From positions 1-11,600 of the forward strand of contig CAJMEU010000094.1 of NCBI GenBank assembly GCA_905212515.1: 11,600 bases of DNA. Reading direction: 5' to 3'. The stretch is from an uncultured Oscillospiraceae bacterium. Lineage in GTDB: Bacteria; Bacillota; Clostridia; Oscillospirales; Ruminococcaceae. Both the position numbers and the translations under genes were made by a program. Shown here in pieces: positions 1-5,718 of the stretch. The first letter of the stretch is position 1. Each line of letters starts with the position of its first letter. The notes under the pieces were generated by a model that worked only from the letters and a program-made list of their open reading frames with translations, did no database searches and was not told where the DNA came from.

Positions 1-274
1 GCAGCTCCAGGTGCATGATGCTGATGCCGGCGTCCTGGGCCTCCCGCACGTGGCGGAAGTCCACGGGGCGGCCGTCAAAGGTCATCTCGCCGCCGTCCTT
101 GGTGTAAACGCCTGCGATGATCTTCACCAGCGTGGATTTGCCCGCGCCGTTCTCGCCCAGCAGCACGTGCACCTCGCCCGGGCGGATGTCCAGGTCCACC
201 TGGTCCAGCGCCAGGGTGCCGGGGAAACGCTTCACGATGCCTTTCATCGTCAGCAGGGTCTCCTGATTGGCCAT
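1..274 (-). CDS. sugar ABC transporter ATP-binding protein, N-terminal fragment
   Basis: The first 91 residues of an ATPase of the RbsA/MglA/XylG type, which energises uptake of a monosaccharide or related compound at the cytoplasmic face of the membrane. The rest lies beyond the left window edge. Visible are the family's N-terminal strand (LTMKGIVKRFPGTLALDQV, residues 8-26) and a perfect Walker A, GENGAGKST, at residues 40-48. The stretch corresponding to the Q-loop (GISIMHLEL, residues 83-91) has Leu89 where this family normally has Gln in IHQEL. The start ATG (274-272) is preceded by a GAGAGGAG ribosome binding site on the minus strand. The gene lies 44 bp downstream of the lacI-type regulator in the same direction, so the two are probably one operon and the transporter is probably under that regulator. 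The substrate cannot be read from this fragment; the neighbours suggest a sugar acid or cyclitol. The family assignment is firm. Confidence 0.93.
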   Translation of the reverse strand, partial: MANQETLLTMKGIVKRFPGTLALDQVDLDIRPGEVHVLLGENGAGKSTLVKIIAGVYTKDGGEMTFDGRPVDFRHVREAQDAGISIMHLEL

Positions 275-318
275 CTCACTCTTTCTCCTCTCTTATATGA
301 ACAATCGCGTCCAACGCG

Positions 319-1338
319 TTAAAAGGATGGCTGGTCAGACAGCCGCATGCAGCTTTTGCGGATGACAAACGACAATTCCAGGATGCGGTAGGCGTCCGTG
401 GAAAGGTCGTGGCCCCGGATCTTGTCGATGAGGATATCGGCGGCCGCCATGCCGATCTCATAGCTGGGCTGCGTCACTGTGGTCAGGTTCACGCCCTCGT
501 AGCTGGAGATCTCCAGATTGTCCAGCCCCGTCACCGAATAATCCTCCGGCACGCGGTAGCCGTGTTTTTTGATATATTCCATCACGCCGATGGCGGCGAA
601 GTCGTTCACGCAGGCGACGGCGGTGTACTTCATCCCGCTCTGCATCAGTTCCCGCATGGCGTTGTAGCCGCTCAGGCGGGTGGCGGCGCACACCTTGATG
701 TCACTGTCCCACACGGGCAGCTTGTATTTGGCCATGGCCTTTTTGTACCCTTCCACCCGGTCCTCGAACTTGGGCGAGGCGCCCACGAAGGCGATGCGCT
801 TGTGCCCCAGCTGGATCAGGTATTCGGTGGCCGTGTACAGCGCCTCGCGGGTGTCCACGCACACGAAGTTGGCCTCGCCGATGCGGTACTTCCTGCTCAG
901 GTATACCTGGGGGATGTCCAGGGCCATCTGGGCCACCTTCTCGTGGGTGTCGGCAAAGGCGGCGTGGATCACCATGCCCTTCACGCCCATTTGCAGGAAA
1001 TTCTGGATGTTGCGCACTTCCCGCGCCTCGTCCATGTCAGAGTCGGCCAGGATCAGGTTATAGCCGTAGCGCGCACAGGTGTCCTGGACGCCCTTGATGA
1101 TCTGGATGCTGAAGGGGTTGTTCAGATCGGCCAGGCACACGCCGATGTTGGCGGGCAGGGGGTTTGCCAGCTCGGCCGCGCTGAACGCGTTCTCGTAATA
1201 CCCCATTTCATAGGCCAGCTTCTGCACGGCTTCACGGGTCTTGGCGCTGATGCGCGCGCTGCCGTTCAGCGCCCGGGAAATGGTGGATTTGGAAACGCCC
1301 AGCTTTTGCGCAAGGTCGTCCACCGTGACCTTTTTCAT
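319..1338 (-). CDS. LacI-family transcriptional regulator
   Basis: A 339-aa regulator of normal LacI-family length. Residues 2-25 form the N-terminal helix-turn-helix (VTVDDLAQKLGVSKSTISRALNG), and residues about 62-330 form the periplasmic-binding-protein-like effector domain (IGVCLADLNNPF at 65-76, GHKRIAFVG at 178-186, PEDYSVTGLDN at 264-274). The hinge region (about residues 50-60, AFSAAELANP) lacks the usual arginine-containing hinge-helix sequence of LacI/PurR, so minor-groove contacts may differ. The start at 1338 is supported by a GGGAGG site 8 nt upstream. It is divergent from the kinase-reductase-aldolase operon and sits just upstream of the ABC ATPase gene, the usual place for a local repressor that senses the transported substrate or a phosphorylated intermediate. 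Palindromes with a central CG in the 1339-1944 region are candidate operators. The ligand is unknown. Confidence 0.95.
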   Translation of the reverse strand: MKKVTVDDLAQKLGVSKSTISRALNGSARISAKTREAVQKLAYEMGYYENAFSAAELANPLPANIGVCLADLNNPFSIQIIKGVQDTCARYGYNLILADSDMDEAREVRNIQNFLQMGVKGMVIHAAFADTHEKVAQMALDIPQVYLSRKYRIGEANFVCVDTREALYTATEYLIQLGHKRIAFVGASPKFEDRVEGYKKAMAKYKLPVWDSDIKVCAATRLSGYNAMRELMQSGMKYTAVACVNDFAAIGVMEYIKKHGYRVPEDYSVTGLDNLEISSYEGVNLTTVTQPSYEIGMAAADILIDKIRGHDLSTDAYRILELSFVIRKSCMRLSDQPSF

Positions 1339-1378
1339 AGACAGCCTCCCTGTGTTCCGCTGATATTTGTCCGAAAGT

Positions 1379-1407
1379 TTATCAATAGTTATCCAATTTT
1401 ACGCCAA
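1379..1407 (-). promoter_or_regulatory. second candidate promoter for the lacI-type gene
   Basis: On the minus strand, TTGGCG (1407-1402) is followed by a 17-bp spacer and TGATAA (1384-1379). The spacing is ideal but the -10 matches consensus poorly. It would give a leader of about 35 nt before the GGGAGG site. It is weaker than the upstream candidate at 1482-1510. Confidence 0.35.
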
Positions 1408-1481
1408 TGTTTTGCGTTTTATCGGCGCAGTCCCGATGCTGCGCCACATGGACAGCCACGTTGTTGCCCTGTCATGACGCT

Positions 1482-1510
1482 ATTGTAGCAACGCCGCCGT
1501 GGAAAGACAA
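1482..1510 (-). promoter_or_regulatory. candidate promoter for lacI-type gene and transporter
   Basis: Minus-strand TTGTCT (1510-1505), a 17-bp spacer and TACAAT (1487-1482) match a sigma-A promoter closely (4 of 6 and 5 of 6). Transcription would begin near 1475 and leave a leader of about 137 nt before the regulator's start codon. The palindrome TTTGCGCAAA (1535-1544) lies about 25 bp upstream of the -35. Confidence 0.6.
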
Positions 1511-1534
1511 GGCTATTTTTGTAATTGCCATTTT

Positions 1535-1544
1535 TTTGCGCAAA
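1535..1544. promoter_or_regulatory. TTTGCGCAAA palindrome, candidate operator
   Basis: A perfect 10-bp palindrome with a central CG, the dyad type bound by many LacI-family proteins. It lies upstream of the leftward promoter. Its core TTGCGCAA recurs at 1775-1782 in the same intergenic region, inside the regulator gene at 1306-1313, and at 10508-10515 beyond proC. Binding by the adjacent regulator is inferred only. Confidence 0.4.
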
Positions 1545-1613
1545 GTACGGCAATCTCAACAAAGCGGGGCCGGGCGGTTTTATCTAGAATTTACCCCTGA
1601 AAATCTACAACTT

Positions 1614-1631
1614 TTGTGAAAAATTTTACAA
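1614..1631. promoter_or_regulatory. candidate Rex (NADH/NAD redox repressor) site
   Basis: TTGTGAA-AAAT-TTTACAA. It differs at one arm position from the TTGTGAA-N4-TTCACAA pattern known for Gram-positive Rex and at two from the clostridial TTGTTAA-N4-TTAACAA form. Rex represses fermentative NADH-consuming genes until NADH rises. The site is about 225 bp upstream of the rightward -35 box (1838) and near a weak minus-strand promoter-like pair (CTACAA 1605-1610, TATCTA 1581-1586), so which transcript it would control is unclear. An operon containing a reductase is a plausible target. Confidence 0.45.
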
Positions 1632-1750
1632 AAATTGGGATGCCTTTCCTGTATATTCTGGGATACATGGCCCTCCCCTGCGTTTTCCCTGACTGCGGCC
1701 GGCGCCGGGCAAACTGTCCTTCCATGGTTTACAACAGGGCGCTGCCTCGC

Positions 1751-1784
1751 TTTGTGCAACAAAATGGCACAATCTTGCGCAAAC
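1751..1784. promoter_or_regulatory. cluster of TTGYGC inverted repeats, candidate operators
   Basis: TTGTGC (1752-1757) and GCACAA (1767-1772) form an inverted repeat with 6-bp arms and a 9-bp gap. TTGTGCAA (1752-1759, one mismatch to a palindrome) and the palindrome TTGCGCAA (1775-1782) are centred 23 bp apart, about two helical turns. The cluster lies roughly 90-120 bp upstream of the predicted rightward start site. Together with 1535-1544 it could support looping by a tetrameric or paired LacI-type regulator. Confidence 0.4.
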
Positions 1785-1825
1785 AATACAAAGGGCGGCG
1801 GGCGGATTCAACACTTAGCTGTTTT

Positions 1826-1833
1826 TTTCGAAA
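1826..1833. promoter_or_regulatory. TTTCGAAA palindrome beside the kinase promoter
   Basis: A perfect 8-bp palindrome with a central CG, ending 4 bp before the -35 box at 1838. The same core occurs in the uxaB leader (CTTTCGAAAG, 10354-10363) and nearly so at the right window edge (CTTCGAAAG, 11590-11598). It could be an operator shared by the two sugar-acid operons. Confidence 0.35.
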
Positions 1834-1837
1834 CTTA

Positions 1838-1866
1838 TTGATCAGTTCATCACAACACGCTATGAT
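1838..1866 (+). promoter_or_regulatory. promoter of the kinase-reductase-aldolase operon
   Basis: TTGATC (1838-1843), exactly 17 bp, then TATGAT (1861-1866): a strong sigma-A-type match. The start site would be near 1873, giving a leader of about 72 nt before the AAGGAGG site (1931-1937) and the ATG at 1945. Confidence 0.7.
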
Positions 1867-1944
1867 ATTTGTTAAGATATATCCATAATTTATTCTTTTC
1901 TGTCCGTCAGCGATCCATTTTCCATGCAATAAGGAGGATTTGTT

Positions 1945-2961
1945 ATGAAAGCCATCCAATTTGATGCGTCCAAGCCCTTGGACCTGATCCCCCTGGGGCG
2001 CGCGACCATCGACCTGAACCCCATCGACTATTACAAGCCCCTGGACGAGTGCGTCACCTTCAAGCGCTATCTGGGCGGCTCGCCGGCCAACATCGCCGTA
2101 GGCCTGGCGCGGCTGGGCAAAAAGGTGGGCTTCATCGGCAAGGTCTCGAACGACCAGTTCGGCAAGTACATCATCGACTATTTTGCCAACGAAGGCGTGG
2201 ACGTGTCCCACGTGACCCGCTGCCAGGGGGGCCAGCGGCTGGCCCTCACCTTCACCGAGATCCTCAATGAAAACGAGAGCAGCATCATGATGTACCGCGA
2301 CGCCATCGCCGACTTGATGCTGTCCGTGGAGGACATCGACGAGGCCTACATCCAAAGCGCCAAGGCGCTGCTCATCTCCGGCACGTCCCTGTGCGCCAGC
2401 CCCTCCCGCGAGGCGGCCCTCAAGGCCGTGGCCCTGGCCCGCAAAAACGGCGTGCCCATCGTGTTCGATATCGACTACCGCGAATACCGCTGGCAAAGCG
2501 CGGACGAGATCGCCCTGTACTACCACGCCGTGGCCGAACAGGCGGACATCATCCTGGGCTCCCGCGAGGAATACGACCTGACCATGGCCCTGCTGGCGCC
2601 GGGCCTGGACGACGCCGGGACGGCCGCCTACTGGCACGGCCACAAGGCGAAGATCGTGGTCATCAAGCACGGCAAGCAGGGTTCCACCGCCTATACCTGC
2701 GACGGCGAGCATTACAGCATCAAGCCTTTCCCGGTGAAGGCGCTGAAATCCTTCGGCGGCGGCGACGGCTACGGCTCGGCGTTCCTCTACGGCCTGCTGA
2801 ACGGCTGGGAAATCATCGACTGCCTGGAGTTCGGCAGCGCCTCGGCCTCCATGCTGGTGGCCAGCCACGGCTGTTCGGCCGACATGCCCACGCCCGACGA
2901 GGTGCGGGCCTTCATCGCCAAAAGCAAAGCCCAGTACGGCGAGATGATCGCCCGGGGCTGA
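1945..2961 (+). CDS. iolC: PfkB-family sugar-acid kinase, IolC-like (5-dehydro-2-deoxygluconokinase type)
   Basis: A 338-aa cytoplasmic PfkB-family kinase. The first PfkB signature is GGSPANIAVGLARLG (residues 44-58), the IolC-typical block FDIDYREYRW is at 174-183, and the ATP/anion-hole motif is SFGGGDGYGSAF (269-280) with catalytic Asp274; position 272 is Gly where GAGD is usual. IolC phosphorylates 5-dehydro-2-deoxy-D-gluconate in myo-inositol breakdown. Here none of the other iol genes is present and the partner reductase is of the tartronate semialdehyde type, so the true substrate may be a 2-hydroxylated relative such as a 5-keto-aldonate. The start is fixed by AAGGAGG 7 nt upstream. 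It is first in an operon with the reductase (19-bp gap) and the aldolase (11-bp gap). IolC-like similarity is confident; the substrate is not. Confidence 0.85.
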   Translation: MKAIQFDASKPLDLIPLGRATIDLNPIDYYKPLDECVTFKRYLGGSPANIAVGLARLGKKVGFIGKVSNDQFGKYIIDYFANEGVDVSHVTRCQGGQRLALTFTEILNENESSIMMYRDAIADLMLSVEDIDEAYIQSAKALLISGTSLCASPSREAALKAVALARKNGVPIVFDIDYREYRWQSADEIALYYHAVAEQADIILGSREEYDLTMALLAPGLDDAGTAAYWHGHKAKIVVIKHGKQGSTAYTCDGEHYSIKPFPVKALKSFGGGDGYGSAFLYGLLNGWEIIDCLEFGSASASMLVASHGCSADMPTPDEVRAFIAKSKAQYGEMIARG

Positions 2962-2980
2962 GAGAAAGAGAGGATTTATT

Positions 2981-3859
2981 ATGAAGATCGGTTTTATCGG
3001 CCTGGGCATCATGGGCAAGCCCATGGCCCTCAATCTGGCCAAAAAGGGCTATGATCTGCAGGTGTACGACCTGAACGCCGCAAACATCGAGGCGGTGGCC
3101 GCCGCGGGCGCCGCGCCCTGTGCCAGTGTGGCGGGGGCCTGCGCGGGCGCGGACGTCATCATCACCATGCTGCCCAATTCGCCCCAGGTGGAGGACGTGG
3201 TCCTCTCCCCCGGCGGCGTGCTGGACAGCGCCCAGCCCGGCGCCCTTCTGGTGGACATGTCGTCCATCAATCCCATGGTGTCCATCTCGCTGGAGCAAAA
3301 GCTGGCGGAAAAAGGCCTGCGCATGCTGGACGCCCCCGTCTCCGGCGGCGAGCCCAAGGCCGTAGACGGCACCCTGTCCATCATGTGCGGCGGCCGCCAG
3401 GAGGATTTCGACCAGGTGCGCGAGCTGCTGCTGTGCATGGGCGCCTCGGCCGTGCTGGTGGGCAAGATCGGCAGCGGCAACACCGCCAAGCTGAGCAACC
3501 AGATCATCGTGGCCATGAACATCGCCGCCGCGTGCGAGGCCTACCTGCTGGCCGCCAAGGCCGGCGTGGAGGTGGAGAAGGTGTTCGACGCCATCAAGGG
3601 CGGCCTGGCCGGCTCCACGGTGCTGAACGCCAAAACCGGCATGATGATGGCCCACGATTTCAAGCCTGGCTTCCGCATCGGCCTGCACATCAAGGACCTC
3701 ACCAACGCCATGGCCAGCGCCGGGTCGCTGGGCCTGCAGCTGCCCCTGTCCGGACAGGTGCTGGAGATGATGAAAGCCCTGGACGCCCAGGGCCACGGCG
3801 CGGACGACCATTCCGGCCTGCTGCGCTATTATGAAGAGCTGAACCAGTTCACCATTTGA
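2981..3859 (+). CDS. garR: 2-hydroxy-3-oxopropionate (tartronate semialdehyde) reductase
   Basis: A 292-aa NAD(P)-dependent beta-hydroxyacid dehydrogenase of GarR/GlxR type, normal length, which reduces tartronate semialdehyde to D-glycerate. The Rossmann loop GLGIMG is at residues 7-12. The substrate loop DAPVSGGEPKA is at 117-127 (Ser121), the catalytic-helix motif GSGNTAKLSNQ at 164-174 (Lys170, Asn173), and C-terminal blocks match E. coli GarR by eye: GGLAGSTVLNAK (207-218), FKPGFRIGLHIKDL (227-240) and a DHS...YYE ending. The SGGEPKA loop points to a carboxylate substrate and differs from the Arg-containing loop of the sulfolactaldehyde reductase YihU. Malonate semialdehyde (giving 3-hydroxypropionate) is a possible alternative if the kinase and aldolase act as true IolC and IolJ. 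The GAGAGGA site is 6 nt before the ATG. It is the middle gene of the operon. Confidence 0.9.
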   Translation: MKIGFIGLGIMGKPMALNLAKKGYDLQVYDLNAANIEAVAAAGAAPCASVAGACAGADVIITMLPNSPQVEDVVLSPGGVLDSAQPGALLVDMSSINPMVSISLEQKLAEKGLRMLDAPVSGGEPKAVDGTLSIMCGGRQEDFDQVRELLLCMGASAVLVGKIGSGNTAKLSNQIIVAMNIAAACEAYLLAAKAGVEVEKVFDAIKGGLAGSTVLNAKTGMMMAHDFKPGFRIGLHIKDLTNAMASAGSLGLQLPLSGQVLEMMKALDAQGHGADDHSGLLRYYEELNQFTI

Positions 3860-3870
3860 GGAGGATTTCC

Positions 3871-4710
3871 ATGCTGTGTGATTTGAACACCATTTTAAAA
3901 ATCGCCGACAGCCGCCACTACGCCGCGGCGGCCTTCAACATCTTCGGCTACGAGGACGCCCGCGCCGTGGTGGACGCGGCCGAGGCGCTGCAAAAGCCCG
4001 TGATCCTGATGACCAACAAGGACGCGGTGGCCCACATGCCCTACGCGGTGCTGTCCGGCATCTGCACCTACATCGCCGAACACGCCGGCGTGCCCGTGTG
4101 CCTCCATCTGGACCACTGCGGCACCGTGGAGGGCTGCCTGGAAGCTATGGCGGCCGGGTATACCTCGGTGATGTTCGACGGCTCCCAGCTGCCCTTTGCG
4201 GAAAACGTGACCCTGACCAGGCAGGTGGTGGAGGCCGCCCACGCCCAGGGCGTCAGCGTGGAGGCCGAGATCGGCGCCGTGGGCTACTCCGACCCATCCA
4301 TCCCCTTCAACCCCAAATTCACCGAACCGGACCAGGCCGCGGACTTTGCCGCGCAGACGGGCGTGGACGCCCTGGCCGTGGCCGTGGGCACCGTGCACCG
4401 CATGGAGGTGCAGGCCGCGGACCTGCAGTTCGGCCTGCTGGAGCGCATCCACCAGGCCGTGCCCACGCCGCTGGTCATCCACGGCTCCACGGGCGTGACG
4501 GACGAGGATCTGGTGAAGCTGGCCGATTACGGCGCCCGCAAGATCAACCTGGGCACGGTGCTGCGCATGGAGTTCGGCCGCACGCTGCGCGCCCAGTTCG
4601 AGGCCGACCCCAAAGCCTTTGACCGCATCAAGCTGTTCGGCCCCTGCATGGCGGCCGTGCAGAAAAAAGCGGAGGAGAAGTTCCGCCTGCTCTCCTCCCA
4701 CGAACATTGA
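3871..4710 (+). CDS. class II (zinc) ketose-phosphate aldolase, Fba/IolJ/GatY family
   Basis: A 279-aa aldolase that should cleave a ketose 1-phosphate-type substrate into DHAP and an aldehyde. Seen: HLDHC (residues 79-83; catalytic Asp81, zinc ligand His82), EAEIG (131-135), zinc ligand His176 in AVGTVHRM, zinc ligand His204 in VIHGSTG (202-208), and the phosphate-binding end GARKINLGT (221-229). Departures from typical Fba/GatY are R-M after the second zinc histidine, where GTxHGxY is usual, and STG where GSG is usual. The start is the ATG at 3871 with GAGGAGG (3860-3866), rather than the in-frame TTG at 3856. It closes the operon with the IolC-like kinase and GarR-like reductase and is followed at 4731 by a terminator. 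In inositol breakdown the equivalent enzyme yields DHAP and malonate semialdehyde; beside GarR the product may be tartronate semialdehyde. Confidence 0.88.
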   Translation: MLCDLNTILKIADSRHYAAAAFNIFGYEDARAVVDAAEALQKPVILMTNKDAVAHMPYAVLSGICTYIAEHAGVPVCLHLDHCGTVEGCLEAMAAGYTSVMFDGSQLPFAENVTLTRQVVEAAHAQGVSVEAEIGAVGYSDPSIPFNPKFTEPDQAADFAAQTGVDALAVAVGTVHRMEVQAADLQFGLLERIHQAVPTPLVIHGSTGVTDEDLVKLADYGARKINLGTVLRMEFGRTLRAQFEADPKAFDRIKLFGPCMAAVQKKAEEKFRLLSSHEH

Positions 4711-4730
4711 ATGTTTCCTTTTCTCTCCTC

Positions 4731-4761
4731 GGCGCGGGCAGTTCTTGCCCGCGCCTTTTTT
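4731..4761 (+). terminator. intrinsic terminator of the kinase-reductase-aldolase operon
   Basis: A perfect 10-bp GC-rich stem, GGCGCGGGCA (4731-4740) with TGCCCGCGCC (4746-4755), a 5-nt loop and six T (4756-4761), 20 bp after the aldolase stop. Confidence 0.93.
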
Positions 4762-4806
4762 ATCCTTTGTTTCACACGGTTCCCTGTGGCGCGGCGCGCG
4801 CGGATG

Positions 4807-4815
4807 TGTTATCAT
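4807..4815 (+). promoter_or_regulatory. candidate extended -10 promoter for the ferredoxin membrane protein
   Basis: TGTTATCAT contains an extended TGn plus TATCAT (4810-4815). No good -35 is visible 17 bp upstream (TGGCGC). Transcription would begin near 4822, about 35 nt before the chosen start codon. The preceding terminator means this unit needs its own promoter. Confidence 0.5.
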
Positions 4816-4856
4816 AGAGGAAATCCCCTTGTACACCGATGCCAAAAGGAGCTTTT

Positions 4857-5681
4857 ATGAAAAAAAACGCTTTCCCCCTCGCGCTGTGGCTGCTGTTCGA
4901 AGCCGTGGCCGTCGTTTTGTGGCTGGCGCTGGATAATCTGTTTTATCTGTTCAACTTTTCCTATATCGGAACCTGCCTGGCCCTGGGCGTCACGCTTTAC
5001 GGCAAGAAGGTCAAATATGCCCGCCATCTGGTCCAATTTGCCGTGGGGCTGTATATGCTCGTTTATCTGGGCGTCCTCTCCCGGGAAAACATGCAGCTTG
5101 AGGGCTTTTGGTACTACCTGTTCCTCGGCGTGTTCGAGGCCGCGGTCATCCACTACGCGGTGGCGAAAATTTTCGGCCCGCTGCTGTTCGGCCGCGGCTG
5201 GTGCGGCTACGCCTGCTGGACGGCCATGATCCTGGACCTTCTGCCCTATAAAACGCCGCGCAGCGGGCGCCGGAAGCTGGGCTTTATCCGCTACATCGTG
5301 TTCGCCGCTTCCCTTTTATTCGTGGGCGCGCTGTTTTTGCTGCAGGTGCCGGGCCTGGAGGAGATGCTGTTCCGCAGCTTCATCGCCGGCAATCTGCTGT
5401 ATTATGCCGTCGGCGCGGGCCTGGCCTTTGCCCTGAAGGACAACCGCGCCTTCTGCAAATATGTCTGCCCCGTCACCGTGTTTTTGAAGCCGGCCAGCTA
5501 TTACGCCCTGCTGCGGGTGAAGACCGACACGGAAAAATGTATTTCCTGCGGCAAATGCAAAACCGCGTGCCCCATGGACGTGGACGTCACCGACCCTGCC
5601 CGCAGCCGTGTGAACGGCACCGAGTGTATCCTCTGTTTTTCCTGTATCGACGCCTGCCCCCGGGGGGCTTTGCACTTATAG
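4857..5681 (+). CDS. membrane-bound 4Fe-4S ferredoxin-type protein, NapH/CcoG-like
   Basis: A 274-aa integral membrane electron-transfer protein. Hydrophobic segments lie at about residues 8-25, 27-47, 55-75, 86-108, 143-163 and 176-193. Between them are GRGWCGYACW (113-121) and CKYVCP (200-205), paired cysteine motifs seen in NapH, NosR and CcoG-type proteins. The C-terminal domain carries two classical 4Fe-4S motifs: CISCGKCKTACP (228-239) and CILCFSCIDACP (257-268). The family moves electrons between quinol or ferredoxin pools and a partner enzyme; the partner here is unknown. The ATG at 4857 is chosen because AAAAGGAG ends 5 nt upstream, while the ATG at 4839 has no well-placed site. It is probably cotranscribed with the 155-aa gene 37 bp downstream. 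Confidence 0.88.
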   Translation: MKKNAFPLALWLLFEAVAVVLWLALDNLFYLFNFSYIGTCLALGVTLYGKKVKYARHLVQFAVGLYMLVYLGVLSRENMQLEGFWYYLFLGVFEAAVIHYAVAKIFGPLLFGRGWCGYACWTAMILDLLPYKTPRSGRRKLGFIRYIVFAASLLFVGALFLLQVPGLEEMLFRSFIAGNLLYYAVGAGLAFALKDNRAFCKYVCPVTVFLKPASYYALLRVKTDTEKCISCGKCKTACPMDVDVTDPARSRVNGTECILCFSCIDACPRGALHL

Positions 5682-5718
5682 AAACACAAACTGAACGCCG
5701 GGCCGGGAGGTACCGTTT

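Larger units (their letters stand above)
1339..1944. other. 606-bp divergent intergenic regulatory region
   Basis: No convincing gene is present; short open frames here cross promoters and palindromes and lack ribosome binding sites. The region is much more AT-rich than its surroundings between about 1490 and 1930. It holds two candidate leftward promoters (1482-1510, 1379-1407), one rightward promoter (1838-1866), a perfect TTTGCGCAAA palindrome (1535-1544), a Rex-like site (1614-1631), a cluster of TTGYGC inverted repeats (1751-1784), and TTTCGAAA next to the rightward -35 (1826-1833). It is long for a simple two-operon divergent promoter, which fits multiple regulators or DNA looping. Confidence 0.8.

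Noticed and set aside
409..1488. Long rightward open frame opposite the LacI-type gene
   Set aside because: It is a codon-position shadow of a GC-rich gene: His/Val/Gly-rich, no family features, and the opposite strand encodes a clear LacI protein.
1616..1888. Open frame of about 90 codons in the divergent intergenic region
   Set aside because: It starts on GTG inside the Rex-like site, has no ribosome binding site, crosses palindromes and the promoter, and resembles nothing known.
3856..3870. TTG start for the aldolase, overlapping the reductase stop
   Set aside because: The strong GAGGAGG at 3860-3866 is correctly placed for the ATG at 3871 and lies inside the extended frame.
2981..4710. 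Sulfoglycolysis (sulfofructose kinase, aldolase, sulfolactaldehyde reductase)
   Set aside because: The gene set has the same logic, but the reductase carries the GarR loop SGGEPKA, not the Arg-bearing sulfonate loop of YihU, and no sulfoquinovosidase or sulfonate exporter is visible. Kept only as an analogy.
4839..4856. Upstream ATG for the 4Fe-4S membrane protein
   Set aside because: The codons between hold the AAAAGGAG site serving the ATG at 4857. The only purine-rich stretch before 4839 is too far away.
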